Translations under genes and position numbers: made by a program
Shown here: one piece after another, positions 8,918 to 17,877 of the stretch
Layout of the letters: each line of letters starts with the position of its first letter
Numbering within the stretch: position 1 is the first letter of the stretch
The notes under the pieces: generated by a model
What the model saw: the letters and a program-made list of their open reading frames with translations, nothing else
Told to the model about the DNA's origin: nothing
Databases searched by the model: none
Origin: Metarhizobium sp017305935
Lineage (GTDB): Bacteria; Pseudomonadota; Alphaproteobacteria; Rhizobiales; Rhizobiaceae
DNA: 64,000 nucleotides
NCBI RefSeq assembly: GCF_029601685.1
Contig: NZ_JARRIR010000003.1
Location: forward strand, 248,001 to 312,000
Direction: 5' to 3'

Positions 8918-10405
8918 TCAGGCGCGAATCTTGATCCAGGTCGCCTTGAGCTCGGTATATTTGTCGATGGCGTGCAGGGATTTGTCGCGGCCGAAGCCGG
9001 ACTGCTTGTAGCCGCCGAACGGCATGGTGATGTTGCTTTCGTCGAAATTGTTGACCCAGACGGACCCGGCGCGCAGGCGGCGGGCCGTGGCCAGCGCCGT
9101 GTCGATGTTGTCGGTCCAGACGGCGGCGGCAAGGCCGTAGATCGTGTCGTTCGCGATGCGGACGGCCTCCTCGGCATCCTTGAAGGTGATGGTCGAGAGG
9201 ACGGGGCCGAAGATTTCCTCCTGGGCGATCCGCATCCCGTTGTCGACATTGTCGAACACGGTCGGCTCGACGAAATAGCCGCCCGACTCGGTGCGCACCT
9301 GCCGGCCGCCCGATTTCAGCTGCGCGCCTTCCCTGGAGCCGATCTCGATATAGTCGAGCACACGCTCCATCTGGGCCTTGCTGACGATGGCGCCGAGCCG
9401 CGTCTCGGCATCGAGGGGATCGCCAGGCTGAAGCGAATTGCCGACGGCGATGACCTTCTCCAGGAATTCATCCTTGATACGGGCGTCGACAAGAAGGCGC
9501 GAGCCGGCGTTGCAGACTTCGCCCTGGTTGAAGAAAATGCCGAATGCGGCTGCGCTCGCCGCCTCGTCGAGATTGCCGCAATCGGCCATGACGATGTGCG
9601 GCGTCTTGCCGCCGCATTCCAGGGCGATGCGCTTCATGTTGGATTGCGCCGCATAGCTCAGGAACAGCTTGCCGACCTCGGTCGAGCCGGTGAACGTCAC
9701 GCAGTCGACGTCCATGTGCATTCCGAGCGCCATGCCGGCGGTCTCGCCCAGCCCGGTGACGACGTTGAAAACGCCGTCGGGAATGCCGGCCTCGGCCGCC
9801 AGTTCCGCCAGGCGGATCGCCGACAGCGGCGATTGCTCGGCCGGCTTGAGGATCAGGGAATTGCCGGCCGCAAGCGCCGGGCCGATCTTCCAGCAGGCCA
9901 TCAGCAGCGGGAAGTTCCACGGAACGACCGCGGCGACGACGCCGACCGGCTCGCGCGTGATCATGCCGAGCGCGCCGCTGCCGGTCGGTGCGATCTCGTC
10001 GTAAATCTTGTCGATGGCTTCCGCATACCACAGGATCGTGTTGGCCGAACCGGGCACGTCGATGGAACGGGCATCGGAAATGGGCTTGCCCATGTTCAGG
10101 GTTTCGAGCAGGGCGAGTTCGTCGGCATGGCTGAGCATCAGCTCTCCGAAGCGCTGCAAGACCTTCTTGCGCTCCGATGGCGAACGGCGCGACCACACGC
10201 CGCTCTCAAACGCGCGCCGGGCCGATTTCACCGCGAGATCGACATCGGCGCGATCGCAGGAGGCAACGCTGGCGAGCGTCTTGCCGGTGGCCGGATTGAT
10301 GGCGTCGAACTGCTTGCCCGAGGCCGCTTCGACAAACTTGCCGCCAATGAAGGATTGCCCGCGCGGCTTGAGGTCGGCGGCAGCCTGCTTCCAGTTTACT
10401 GACAT
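8918..10405 (-). CDS. NAD(P)-dependent aldehyde dehydrogenase
   Basis: A 495-residue aldehyde dehydrogenase with all hallmarks: PWNFPLLMACWKIGPALAAGN cofactor loop (161-181), FTGSTEVGK, general base Glu263 in LECGGKTPH, and nucleophile Cys298 in FNQGEVCNAG. It resembles the enzymes that oxidise gamma-aminobutyraldehyde-type or gamma-glutamyl-aminobutyraldehyde substrates (PuuC-like). It is the first gene of the 10405-to-4206 transcription unit and should oxidise the aldehyde made by the oxidase or demethylase nearby. The promoter region upstream carries the element shared with the transporter operon. Confidence 0.92.
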   Translation of the reverse strand: MSVNWKQAAADLKPRGQSFIGGKFVEAASGKQFDAINPATGKTLASVASCDRADVDLAVKSARRAFESGVWSRRSPSERKKVLQRFGELMLSHADELALLETLNMGKPISDARSIDVPGSANTILWYAEAIDKIYDEIAPTGSGALGMITREPVGVVAAVVPWNFPLLMACWKIGPALAAGNSLILKPAEQSPLSAIRLAELAAEAGIPDGVFNVVTGLGETAGMALGMHMDVDCVTFTGSTEVGKLFLSYAAQSNMKRIALECGGKTPHIVMADCGNLDEAASAAAFGIFFNQGEVCNAGSRLLVDARIKDEFLEKVIAVGNSLQPGDPLDAETRLGAIVSKAQMERVLDYIEIGSREGAQLKSGGRQVRTESGGYFVEPTVFDNVDNGMRIAQEEIFGPVLSTITFKDAEEAVRIANDTIYGLAAAVWTDNIDTALATARRLRAGSVWVNNFDESNITMPFGGYKQSGFGRDKSLHAIDKYTELKATWIKIRA

Positions 10406-10420
10406 GTTCTCTGCTCCCTT

Positions 10421-10445
10421 ATATTCTCAATTATCGAGACTTAAT
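10421..10445 (-). promoter_or_regulatory. Candidate IclR operator upstream of aldehyde dehydrogenase
   Basis: An AT-rich 25-base element, 16 bases upstream of the aldehyde dehydrogenase start, is identical at 20 of 25 positions to one at 17084-17108. On the given strand its core is TTCTC-N7-GAGAC followed by TTA, an imperfect inverted repeat (TCTC/GAGA). A further AAGTCTC half-site lies at 10462-10468, and a perfect TTGACA (minus strand) at 10486-10491. The regulator of the same cluster (10594-11397) is the natural candidate to bind it; that link is inference. Confidence 0.6.
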
Positions 10446-10593
10446 ATCATTTATCGATATGAAGTCTCATTGCTCCGCAGGCGTTTGTCAACTGTTTTTC
10501 TTCGTCGCGATGGGGATGGGAAAGGCGTGCGCGCGCAAGCGCCCGCCGCGCCGCAGGCGGGGCGGATGCGAACGGAAAGCCTGTCTGGATCGG

Positions 10594-11397
10594 TCAGTCG
10601 GTGAGGGACGGATCGCCCTGCATCTTGCGTTCCAGCATTTTCGAAAGACGCTCCGCCATCTTGCGCACCAGCGCGATATTGCGGTCTTTTGCGGCCTCGA
10701 ACAGGCTATGCGTGGTGCCCGTGATGCAAAGGCTTTGCTGGACGCGCTGGCCGCCGACGAGAATGGGCGCGGCGATCGCGCCGAAACCCTCGACGTCTTC
10801 GTTCACGCAGTAGGCGATACCTGACGACCGGATTTCCTTCAGTTCCGCCTGGAGTTCGCCCACATCCGTCCTGGTGTATGGAGTGAACTTCACCAGCGGG
10901 TTGCCGAGCACGCTGGCGATGAAGTCATCCGATTGATGGGCGAGGATGGCCTTCGCCGAGGCCCCCGCATGCAGCGGTATCTCCTGGCCCGGAATGATAT
11001 AGGCGCGCAACTGGTTGTTCGGAGCGACCATCTCCATGCTTCTCACTGCAAAGCCCGACAGGCGGGCGACGAAACAGGCCTGGCCCGTTTCCGCCGCAAG
11101 CTCGTTCAGGGTGGGCAGCGCGGCGGAGACGAACCAGTCGTCGGCGGCGCTGGAGAAGAGGATGCGCGTCAGGCGTTTGCCTATCCGGCAGGTCGCGGCC
11201 GGCGGGGCGGTCATCTCGACCAGCCCGACCTCCGCCAGGCTTCTGATCAGGCGATAGGCGGACGCCTTGGGCAATTCCAGCATATCGCCGACAACCGCCG
11301 GAGAAACGCCGTTGGGAAAACCCGCGATGATTTCCAGAATTCGGGCGTAACGCTCCAGCGGCTTTTCGGTCACAGCCTTGGCGGTGGATTCATTCAT
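10594..11397 (-). CDS. IclR family transcriptional regulator
   Basis: A 267-residue regulator: an N-terminal winged helix (RYARILEIIAGFPNG, then PAVVGDMLELPKASAYRLI) and a C-terminal IclR effector domain with LPTLNELAAETGQACFVARL and HAGASAKAILAHQ. The ATG at 11397 is preferred to an in-frame TTG at 11406. It is the last gene of the transporter-oxidase operon, 14 bases after the FAD oxidase stop, and it sits between the two regions that carry the shared 25-base element. It most likely senses the imported amine or a breakdown product. Confidence 0.9.
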   Translation of the reverse strand: MNESTAKAVTEKPLERYARILEIIAGFPNGVSPAVVGDMLELPKASAYRLIRSLAEVGLVEMTAPPAATCRIGKRLTRILFSSAADDWFVSAALPTLNELAAETGQACFVARLSGFAVRSMEMVAPNNQLRAYIIPGQEIPLHAGASAKAILAHQSDDFIASVLGNPLVKFTPYTRTDVGELQAELKEIRSSGIAYCVNEDVEGFGAIAAPILVGGQRVQQSLCITGTTHSLFEAAKDRNIALVRKMAERLSKMLERKMQGDPSLTD

Positions 11398-11411
11398 GTG
11401 CAGCAACTTGG

Positions 11412-12761
11412 TTATTCTTTCGCGATTCTACGATCATGCCAGTCGAAGTATCGCATCGCCAGAGGCACGAACCAAGGACGGCCGCGGTAAAATGGGAAAG
11501 TCGGAAAGCGGCCCGTGTCGAACACCGATGCCGTGTCGCCCTGCCCCAGGATGCGGTTGGCGATGATCGAGCCGAAGTGGGTGCCGATCGGAATGCCGGC
11601 GAAATTATACCCCAGCCCGAAGTGGACATTGCCGTTGCGCCCGATATGCGGCATGAAATCGAAGGTTCCGGCGCAAAAGCCGGTCCAGGCGCGGCTGAGG
11701 CGAACGCCCTCCAGGTCGGGAAGAATATCGACCAGCCTGTCGCGCAGCGGAACCGCAAGCGGAATCGCCGAGGCGCTTTTCGTGCCGGTCATGCCGCCGA
11801 ACAGGATCCGGCTCGAGTCCGGCGCCGGGCGAATGAAGTCGATGTTCATCTTGGTGTCGAGATAGGTGCGCCGCTGAGGCAGAACCTTGTCGATCAGCTC
11901 CTCCGGAAGCAGTTCGGTCGCGACGATGAACCCGCTGAAGGGAATGACGCGCCGCGCGTGCCATTTCAGCTCTGCGCCGGTATAGCCGTTCGTCGTGATC
12001 ACCACATGCCTTGCCGCGATGGCGCCGCGCGATGTGTGGAGGTTATGCCTCGCCCCGCTTTCCTCGATCGCCGTCACATATGTGCGATCATGGAAACGAA
12101 CCCCGGCATGGACGGCGCGCTCGACGAGGCCCTTGTGGTAGAGGCCGGGATGAATGGATCCGAGGTCGGGAATGACGGCGCCGCCGTGATAGCGATCCGA
12201 CGCGATCTCGCTTCTGACGTTCTCCGGCTCGATCACCGAATAGTCGAAGCCGAGGCTGCGGCGCGTTTCCTCGAGATCGTCGACGAGGCCACGGAAATGC
12301 GATTGCGAATTGGCGCCGATGAAGCGGCCGCAGGTGCGATGATGGCAGTCGATCCCCTCGCGGCCGACGAAGCGTTCCACACCCTTCAAGGCCCGGTCCA
12401 GCTCCCGGTAGACCTCGATCGCATGTTTCTGCCCGGAATGGCTGGTCAGCCAGGCAACGGATCGCTTCAGCGTTCGGCCGATGAAGCCGGCATTGCGCCG
12501 CGCCGCGCCCTCCCCGATCCGCTGGCTGTCGACCACCACGACATCGAGCCCGGATCGCGCCAGTTCGAGCGCCGCCACGGTGCCGGTAATGCCTGCTCCG
12601 ACGACGACGACGTCCGCCGCATCGGGAAGCACGGCCGCGCCGTCTTGCGCCGCCTCCGGCATCGCCGCCGTCCACCAGTAGGGTTCCTCGCGAAAATCCG
12701 GGGCGAAAACCGCGTCCTGGGACGGCTTCGCAGCGCGCCGGCTATGGGCGGAGACAGTCAT
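11412..12761 (-). CDS. DAO-family FAD-dependent amine/amino acid oxidase
   Basis: A 449-residue oxidoreductase of the D-amino-acid-oxidase/glycine-oxidase family, closest in look to gamma-glutamylputrescine oxidase (PuuB-like). The FAD dinucleotide motif VVVVGAGITGTVAALELA starts near residue 47, followed by AARRNAGFIG, and a C-terminal FGLGYNFAGIPIGTHFG segment. It is encoded 5 bases after the permease stop in the PotABCD-like operon, so it probably oxidises the imported amine to an aldehyde or imine. The reading frame runs open upstream, but the ATG at 12761 gives the family length. Confidence 0.85.
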   Translation of the reverse strand: MTVSAHSRRAAKPSQDAVFAPDFREEPYWWTAAMPEAAQDGAAVLPDAADVVVVGAGITGTVAALELARSGLDVVVVDSQRIGEGAARRNAGFIGRTLKRSVAWLTSHSGQKHAIEVYRELDRALKGVERFVGREGIDCHHRTCGRFIGANSQSHFRGLVDDLEETRRSLGFDYSVIEPENVRSEIASDRYHGGAVIPDLGSIHPGLYHKGLVERAVHAGVRFHDRTYVTAIEESGARHNLHTSRGAIAARHVVITTNGYTGAELKWHARRVIPFSGFIVATELLPEELIDKVLPQRRTYLDTKMNIDFIRPAPDSSRILFGGMTGTKSASAIPLAVPLRDRLVDILPDLEGVRLSRAWTGFCAGTFDFMPHIGRNGNVHFGLGYNFAGIPIGTHFGSIIANRILGQGDTASVFDTGRFPTFPFYRGRPWFVPLAMRYFDWHDRRIAKE

Positions 12762-12766
12762 GGAAT

Positions 12767-13573
12767 TTACCTTTTCTTGGTCGAAAAACGAAGCACGGCC
12801 AGCAGGACGCCCGTCAGGACGATCATGAGGCCGGCCGCCGCGATGATCGTGGGATCGAGTTGCTCCCGCAGGCCCGTGAACATCTGCTTGGGAAGGGTGC
12901 GCTGGTCGGGGCCGGCGATGAACAGCACCATGACCACCTCGTCGAAGGAGGCGGCGAACGCAAACACCGCCCCCGCCGCCACGCCCGGCGAAATGATCGG
13001 CAGCATTACCGTCCTGAAGGCCATGACCTTTCCGGCGCCGAGGTTCGCCGCGGCCTGCATGAGCCGGAAATCGAACCGCGTCAGGGTCGCCGTCACCGTG
13101 ACGACGACGAAGGGCGTGGCGAGCACCGTATGCGCGAGCACGACGCCGAGATAGGTGTAGTTCAGCCCGAGCGGGGAAAAGCAGATGAACAGGCCGAGCC
13201 CGAGGACCACGACGGGAACGACCATCGGCGAGATCGCCAGGGCCATGACCGCGTTTCGATAGCGAAAACGCGGGTTGACCAGGGCGACGGCGGCCAGCGT
13301 GCCGAGCGCGGTCGCCAGCACCGTCGTCGTCGCGGCGATGATCAGGCTGTTTACGATCGCCGAACGCCAGAGCGGCGACGACAGCAATTGCTCGAACCAG
13401 CGCCACGAAAACCCGCTGAGCGGATACCGGAACCAAGGCTCCGCATTGAAGGCGATCGGCAGCGCCGCGGCGAGCGGCACGATCAACAGGGCGAGAATGA
13501 CGGCCGCGAAACCGTAAAGGGGCAGCCTGACGACGGCCGGCAGATCGGAATAGGTCTTTTGCGTCATGGTCAT
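12767..13573 (-). CDS. PotC-like ABC permease
   Basis: A 268-residue inner-membrane permease with about six hydrophobic segments and the binding-protein-dependent transport loop, seen as LMQAAANLGAGKVMAFRTVMLPIISPG (EAA-type loop that contacts the ATPase). It matches the PotC/YdcV half of spermidine/putrescine-type importers. The ATG at 13573 overlaps the stop of the PotB-like gene (ATGA), so translation is probably coupled. Confidence 0.88.
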   Translation of the reverse strand: MTMTQKTYSDLPAVVRLPLYGFAAVILALLIVPLAAALPIAFNAEPWFRYPLSGFSWRWFEQLLSSPLWRSAIVNSLIIAATTTVLATALGTLAAVALVNPRFRYRNAVMALAISPMVVPVVVLGLGLFICFSPLGLNYTYLGVVLAHTVLATPFVVVTVTATLTRFDFRLMQAAANLGAGKVMAFRTVMLPIISPGVAAGAVFAFAASFDEVVMVLFIAGPDQRTLPKQMFTGLREQLDPTIIAAAGLMIVLTGVLLAVLRFSTKKR

Positions 13574-14874
13574 TTCCGTTCCGAGGAATGCCTGGAGATC
13601 AGGCGGGCGAAAGGCAGCGCGCAGACGCCCGCGCCGACCACCAGCAGCGTGCTGAGCGCCGATGCCAGACCCCAGTTCAGTTCCTCGTTGGTGAAGCGGG
13701 CGATGAAGTAGCTGATCATCTGGTCCGAAGCGCCCCCGACCAGCGCCGGCGTCAGGTAAAAGCCGAGGCACAGGACGAAGGTCAGCAGCCCACCCGCCGC
13801 GATCCCCGGCACGGCCTGCGGGAAGTAGACGTTGAAATGCGCGCGGATCGGCCCGGCGCCGAGGCTTCTGGCGGCCCGGACGTGACTTGCGGGGATCGCC
13901 CGCATGACGCCGAGCATGGGCAGAACGGTGAAGGGAAGCTGGATCTGGAACATGACCAGGATGGTCGCCGTCCTCGTGTACAGCCACGTCACCGGTTCCG
14001 TCACCGCGCCGATGCCCGTCAGCACGCCGTTCAGAACCCCGTTGGTCTGCAGCACGACGATCCAGGACATCGTCCGGACAAGCAGCGACGTCCAGAACGG
14101 CAGCAGGATGCAGAACAGCATGAGGCCGCCGACCCAGCCCCGCGACGTTGCGATCACATAGGCCAGCGGATACCCCACGACCAGGGTCAAGGCCGTGACG
14201 GCCAGGCTGATCAGGATGGTGCGCAGATAGAACAGGCGGAAATCATAGCCGGTTTCCATGGAGGGCCGGCCGTCCTTGTCGAGCTTGGTCTGGAAGCCCG
14301 CCGCCCATCCGAGATAGAACGTGCTGTAGGGCGAACCATGCTGCTTGACGATCGTCCAAATCCCCGGCGCGGCATAGGCGGGATCGATATCCGTCAAGGC
14401 CGTCCGGGCGGCGGCGGCATCGGTGGCGGCCCCTGATCGGGCGACGCCGCCGGCCTTCTGGATGAGGTTCATGCCGCGATCGAGCTGGTAGCCCATGCGG
14501 CGGCCCAGTTGCCGCAGCGTCGCGCGCTCGTTCGCCTTTCCGATCTCGCCGAGGAAGATCGCATAGACCTCGGGCGGTGGCGTACCGTCGCCGTTCCAGT
14601 CCTGGAGCGCGGCGACGGTCTCGGGAAGGTTGTCGGCGATCTCCCGGTCGGAGATCGCCGTATGAAAGATGAAGAGAAGCGGCAGCACGAGGAAGCAGGA
14701 CAGGAAGACGAGAAGCGGCAGGGCGGGCAAGGCGGAACGCATGGCCTGCATCCGCTCCCCCCTTGCCGCCCCGACCGCGCGGCCGCGAACGACCGTCCCG
14801 CGATCCAGAGCAGCCTTGTCGGCCTGCGCCGTTTTCATTCGCATCTGTCGTTTCCCGGCCACGATTTCGCTCAT
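13570..14874 (-). CDS. PotB-like ABC permease with long periplasmic insert
   Basis: A 434-residue permease, much longer than the usual 280-310. After a charged cytoplasmic N-terminus the first membrane segment (LPALPLLVFLSCFLVLPLL) is followed by about 130 mostly polar residues before the next membrane segment, which suggests a periplasmic loop domain. The C-terminal half has the standard PotB-like segments and the loop SHVRAARSLGAGPIRAHFNVYFPQA. It pairs with the PotC-like permease. The extra loop may contact the binding protein; that is inference. Confidence 0.87.
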   Translation of the reverse strand: MSEIVAGKRQMRMKTAQADKAALDRGTVVRGRAVGAARGERMQAMRSALPALPLLVFLSCFLVLPLLFIFHTAISDREIADNLPETVAALQDWNGDGTPPPEVYAIFLGEIGKANERATLRQLGRRMGYQLDRGMNLIQKAGGVARSGAATDAAAARTALTDIDPAYAAPGIWTIVKQHGSPYSTFYLGWAAGFQTKLDKDGRPSMETGYDFRLFYLRTILISLAVTALTLVVGYPLAYVIATSRGWVGGLMLFCILLPFWTSLLVRTMSWIVVLQTNGVLNGVLTGIGAVTEPVTWLYTRTATILVMFQIQLPFTVLPMLGVMRAIPASHVRAARSLGAGPIRAHFNVYFPQAVPGIAAGGLLTFVLCLGFYLTPALVGGASDQMISYFIARFTNEELNWGLASALSTLLVVGAGVCALPFARLISRHSSERK

Positions 14875-14889
14875 CGTTCGATCAACCCC

Positions 14890-15945
14890 TTATTGCGCGA
14901 CCCAGGAGGCGAAACGGGCATTCAGGGCATCGCCATTGGCGCCCCAGAAACCGCCGTCCTGGGCAAGGGCGCCATCGCTGTTCGACGGGGCCGAAGGCAG
15001 GCTGTCGAGCAGGGCCTTGTCGACCAGCGCGCTTGCCGCCTCCACCGTCGGGCCGTAAGCGATGAACTTGCTCAGTTCGGCATTGACCTCGGGCTTGATC
15101 GTGTAGGACACGAAATCCTTGGCCAGCGCCGCGTTCTTCGTCCCGACCGGGATCACCCACATGTCGAACCCGCGTATCTGGTTCTTCCAGGCGATGCCGA
15201 GATCGGCGTTTTCCTTGGCGTTGGCGTCGGCGATGCGGCCGTTCCAGGCCACGGCCATCTTGACCTCGCCCGATTTTAGCAACTGCGCCGGCTGGGCCCC
15301 GGCCTCCCACCAGACGATATCTGCCTTGATCGTATCCAGCTTCTTGAAGGCCCGATCGATGCCCTCCTGTGTCTCCAGGGTCTTGTAGATCTCGCCAGGC
15401 GCGACGCCGTCCGCCAGCAGCGCGATTTCGAGCGTGTCGACCGGGCTCTTGCGGAAGGCGCGCTTGCCGGGGAACGCCTTGGTGTCGAAGATGTCCACCA
15501 CCGAGGCGGGAGCCGTCGGAAATGCATCCTTCTGGAAGGCGAGGATCGTCGCATAGGTGCTCGTGCCGACCGCGCAGTCGGTCAGCGCGCCGTCGACGAG
15601 GCCGGCATTCTTGAAGGCGGCATCGTCGCCGATCCGCTCCAGCAGTCCCTGCTCGCAGGCGGCGGCGGCCGTCTGGGGATCCATGTCGACCACGTCCCAG
15701 ACCACGTTGCCGCTGTCGACCATGGCGCGAAGCTTGGCGAGCTCGCCGCTCCAGGAATCCTGGGTCACCTTGGTTCCGGTCTCCTTGGAGAAACCGTCGA
15801 AGAACACCTTCGCCTGCGCCTCCTGCAGCGCGCCTCCCCAGGAAACGACCTTCAGCTCGGCCGCCAGCGCCGGGGCGCCTGCCCCCAGCATCATTGCAAA
15901 CATCAGGCTCAGGCAGGCACGTCCACGATATCGCATTGTCATCAT
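14890..15945 (-). CDS. PotD-like ABC substrate-binding protein
   Basis: A 351-residue periplasmic binding protein with a Sec signal (cleavage after ALA near residue 29) and the start ELKVVSWGGALQEAQAKVF typical of the PotD/PotF cluster of family 1 solute-binding proteins. Later segments VVDMDPQTAAAACEQG and IVWWEAGAQPAQLL fit that family. Members bind polyamines, betaines, opines or amino sugars. The AGAGGA site before the ATG at 15945 is good. Two further in-frame ATGs follow within 9 bases. Confidence 0.88.
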   Translation of the reverse strand: MMTMRYRGRACLSLMFAMMLGAGAPALAAELKVVSWGGALQEAQAKVFFDGFSKETGTKVTQDSWSGELAKLRAMVDSGNVVWDVVDMDPQTAAAACEQGLLERIGDDAAFKNAGLVDGALTDCAVGTSTYATILAFQKDAFPTAPASVVDIFDTKAFPGKRAFRKSPVDTLEIALLADGVAPGEIYKTLETQEGIDRAFKKLDTIKADIVWWEAGAQPAQLLKSGEVKMAVAWNGRIADANAKENADLGIAWKNQIRGFDMWVIPVGTKNAALAKDFVSYTIKPEVNAELSKFIAYGPTVEAASALVDKALLDSLPSAPSNSDGALAQDGGFWGANGDALNARFASWVAQ

Positions 15946-15960
15946 AGGTTCCTCTCTTCG

Positions 15961-17073
15961 TTATTGATTGGCCTGTTTTGGATCGAGCACCCAGGCTTGC
16001 CCGGCATTCCAGCTCAGGAATACCGGTGCGCCGACCTGCGTGCCGGCATGGGCGGCGCCGGGGCTGCTCTTGATGACGACCAGGGCGCCGTCCGACAGCT
16101 CGACATGCGTACGCAGTTGATCGCCGTAGTAGACGACGTCGCAGACGCGGCCCTCGACAACGCCGTCCCCCTCGCCGCCGCAGAAATGGAGATCCTCGGG
16201 GCGGACCGAGATGGTCGCCGCAGCCCCGATGCGGGCGTGCTGCGTCTGCCTGGCGGAGACGACAGCCCCTCCCGGCAGACGCGCGCGGACCACGTCGCCG
16301 TCGATGGCGATCACCTGCGCGCACAAACAGTTGTTGTCGCCGACGAATGACGCGACGAACCGGTTGGCCGGCCGGATATAGATGTCCCTCGCCGTGCCAA
16401 TCTGCTGGATCTTGCCGTCGTTGAAGATCGCGATGCGGTCGGACATCGTCAGCGCTTCCGACTGGTCATGCGTGACATAGACGACGGTCAGGTCGAGCTT
16501 GTCGGCGATATGGCGGATTTCGAGCTGCAAATCCTCGCGCAGCTTCTTGTCGAGCGCACCCAGCGGCTCGTCCATCAGCACCAGGCGAGGCTCGAACACC
16601 AGCGCCCGCGCCAGGGCCACGCGCTGCTGCTGCCCGCCCGACATGGCCGCCGGCTTGCGATCGGCGAATTGCTCCAGCTGCACCATGCGCAACGCATCGG
16701 CGACGCGGCGGTCGCGCTCGGCCTTGTCGACGCCCCGCACGCGCAAGGAGTAACCGACGTTCTCGGCCACGCTCATATGCGGAAACAGCGCGTAGTTCTG
16801 GAACACCATTCCGATATCGCGCTTTTCAGGCGGCCGGTCGTGCATCGCCTGCCCGTCGAAGGCGATGGAACCGCTGGTCGGATATTCGAACCCGGCCAAC
16901 ATCATCAGCGTCGTCGTCTTGCCGGAGCCGGAAGGCCCGAGAAGCGTCAGGAACTCGCCCTTGTCGATATCGAGATCGAGATCGCGAACGATGAAGGTTT
17001 CGCCGTCATAGGATTTGGAGACGCCGCGCAGGCAAATATGTCCCGGCGGCTGTTGTGCAGCCGTGATTAACAT
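15961..17073 (-). CDS. PotA-like ABC transporter ATPase
   Basis: A 370-residue ATPase with Walker A GPSGSGKTTT, signature MSGGQQQRVALARAL, Walker B LVLMDEPLGALD, and a C-terminal TOBE domain (ISVRPEDLHF) as in PotA-type importers. The start at 17073 is chosen over the in-frame ATG at 17085 because it has a GGGAACG ribosome-binding site and because the shared 25-base element reaches into 17084-17085. It is the first gene of the importer-oxidase-IclR operon. Confidence 0.9.
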   Translation of the reverse strand: MLITAAQQPPGHICLRGVSKSYDGETFIVRDLDLDIDKGEFLTLLGPSGSGKTTTLMMLAGFEYPTSGSIAFDGQAMHDRPPEKRDIGMVFQNYALFPHMSVAENVGYSLRVRGVDKAERDRRVADALRMVQLEQFADRKPAAMSGGQQQRVALARALVFEPRLVLMDEPLGALDKKLREDLQLEIRHIADKLDLTVVYVTHDQSEALTMSDRIAIFNDGKIQQIGTARDIYIRPANRFVASFVGDNNCLCAQVIAIDGDVVRARLPGGAVVSARQTQHARIGAAATISVRPEDLHFCGGEGDGVVEGRVCDVVYYGDQLRTHVELSDGALVVIKSSPGAAHAGTQVGAPVFLSWNAGQAWVLDPKQANQ

Positions 17074-17083
17074 CTTCGTTCCC

Positions 17084-17108
17084 ATAGTCTCGATTAGTGA
17101 GACTTATT
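17084..17108 (-). promoter_or_regulatory. Candidate IclR operator upstream of the PotA-like gene
   Basis: A 25-base element, 20 of 25 positions identical to 10421-10445. Its core is a perfect inverted repeat AGTCTC-N7-GAGACT at 17086-17104. It lies just downstream of a predicted start point, a position suited to repression. IclR-family binding is inferred from the neighbouring regulator gene. Confidence 0.6.
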
Positions 17109-17121
17109 ATTGAATATCAAG

Positions 17122-17150
17122 ACTATTGCAGGAAGAGGACGTGGTGTCAA
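17122..17150 (-). promoter_or_regulatory. Predicted sigma-70-type promoter of the PotABCD-like operon
   Basis: On the minus strand a perfect TTGACA (-35, 17145-17150) is separated by 17 bases from AATAGT (-10, 17122-17127). Transcription would start near 17115, upstream of the inverted repeat at 17086-17104. Confidence 0.45.
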
Positions 17151-17307
17151 TAACGGTCGATCGCAAGACGCTATCCCGCAGCGGCGCAGGACGAGGCGTT
17201 AAACAAGGCGATGGTCTTTCATGGGGAGAAGGCGCGCCGACAGGCAAGCAGCCGTGGCGTGGTAGCAAGCGCGAGCCGCTGCCACACGGTCGATTGAGCG
17301 GGGCGCT

Positions 17308-17877
17308 TCAAAGCATGCGTGGAAGAACGTCGGTCTCGCCGCCCTTGTCCTGCAGCCGATGCTTCAGCGTGCCCGCCATGTGCAGGGCGATGACGGCCAG
17401 CAGGAGATAGGCGGAGTATCCGTGCAACGCCTGGAACACCGCGAACGCATTGTCGCTTTTCGGCAGGATCTCCGGCACATGCGAGAGGAAGAAGAACGGC
17501 ACGCCATCGCCATCGGTGATGCTGCTCGACATGGCGTAGCCCAGCATCGGCGTGATCAACGTCAAGGCGATGAGCAGTCGGTGGCATCCGTGGGAAAGCC
17601 ATTTCTCCCATCGCTTCAGAGCCTCCGGCGCAGGCGGTAGCCTAGCGCTATACCGCCAGCGCAGGGTCAGTTGCACCAGCGCCAGTAGCCAGGCCAGAAC
17701 CCCGAACTGCTTGTGGTTGGGATACAGGATGCCGGCGGTGGGGTCGTCTTCTGCACGGCCGGTCATGTACCAGCCGCAGGCGATCAGGCCCAGGATCAGC
17801 ACCGCGCGCAACCAGTGCAGGATACGCATCGACACCGGATATTTGACGCCGGGGCGTCCTGGAAATGTTGCCGTCAC
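17308..17877 (-). CDS. Cytochrome b561 family membrane protein
   Basis: A 189-residue four-helix membrane cytochrome of the bacterial b561 (CybB-like) type. Likely haem-ligand histidines occur in RILHWLRA, NHKQFG, HGCHRLL and in the last helix YLLLAVIALHMAG. Such proteins move electrons between quinol and periplasmic acceptors. The start is a GTG at 17877 with an AAGGA site seven bases upstream; the internal ATG at 17829 would remove the N-terminal 16 residues including RPGVKYPVS, a segment usual just before the first helix. It stands alone between two operons. Confidence 0.87.
   Translation of the reverse strand: MTATFPGRPGVKYPVSMRILHWLRAVLILGLIACGWYMTGRAEDDPTAGILYPNHKQFGVLAWLLALVQLTLRWRYSARLPPAPEALKRWEKWLSHGCHRLLIALTLITPMLGYAMSSSITDGDGVPFFFLSHVPEILPKSDNAFAVFQALHGYSAYLLLAVIALHMAGTLKHRLQDKGGETDVLPRML

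Noticed and set aside
8972..10402. 476-codon plus-strand frame opposite the aldehyde dehydrogenase
   Set aside because: Exact mirror of the dehydrogenase gene; the real gene has catalytic Glu and Cys and a ribosome-binding site.
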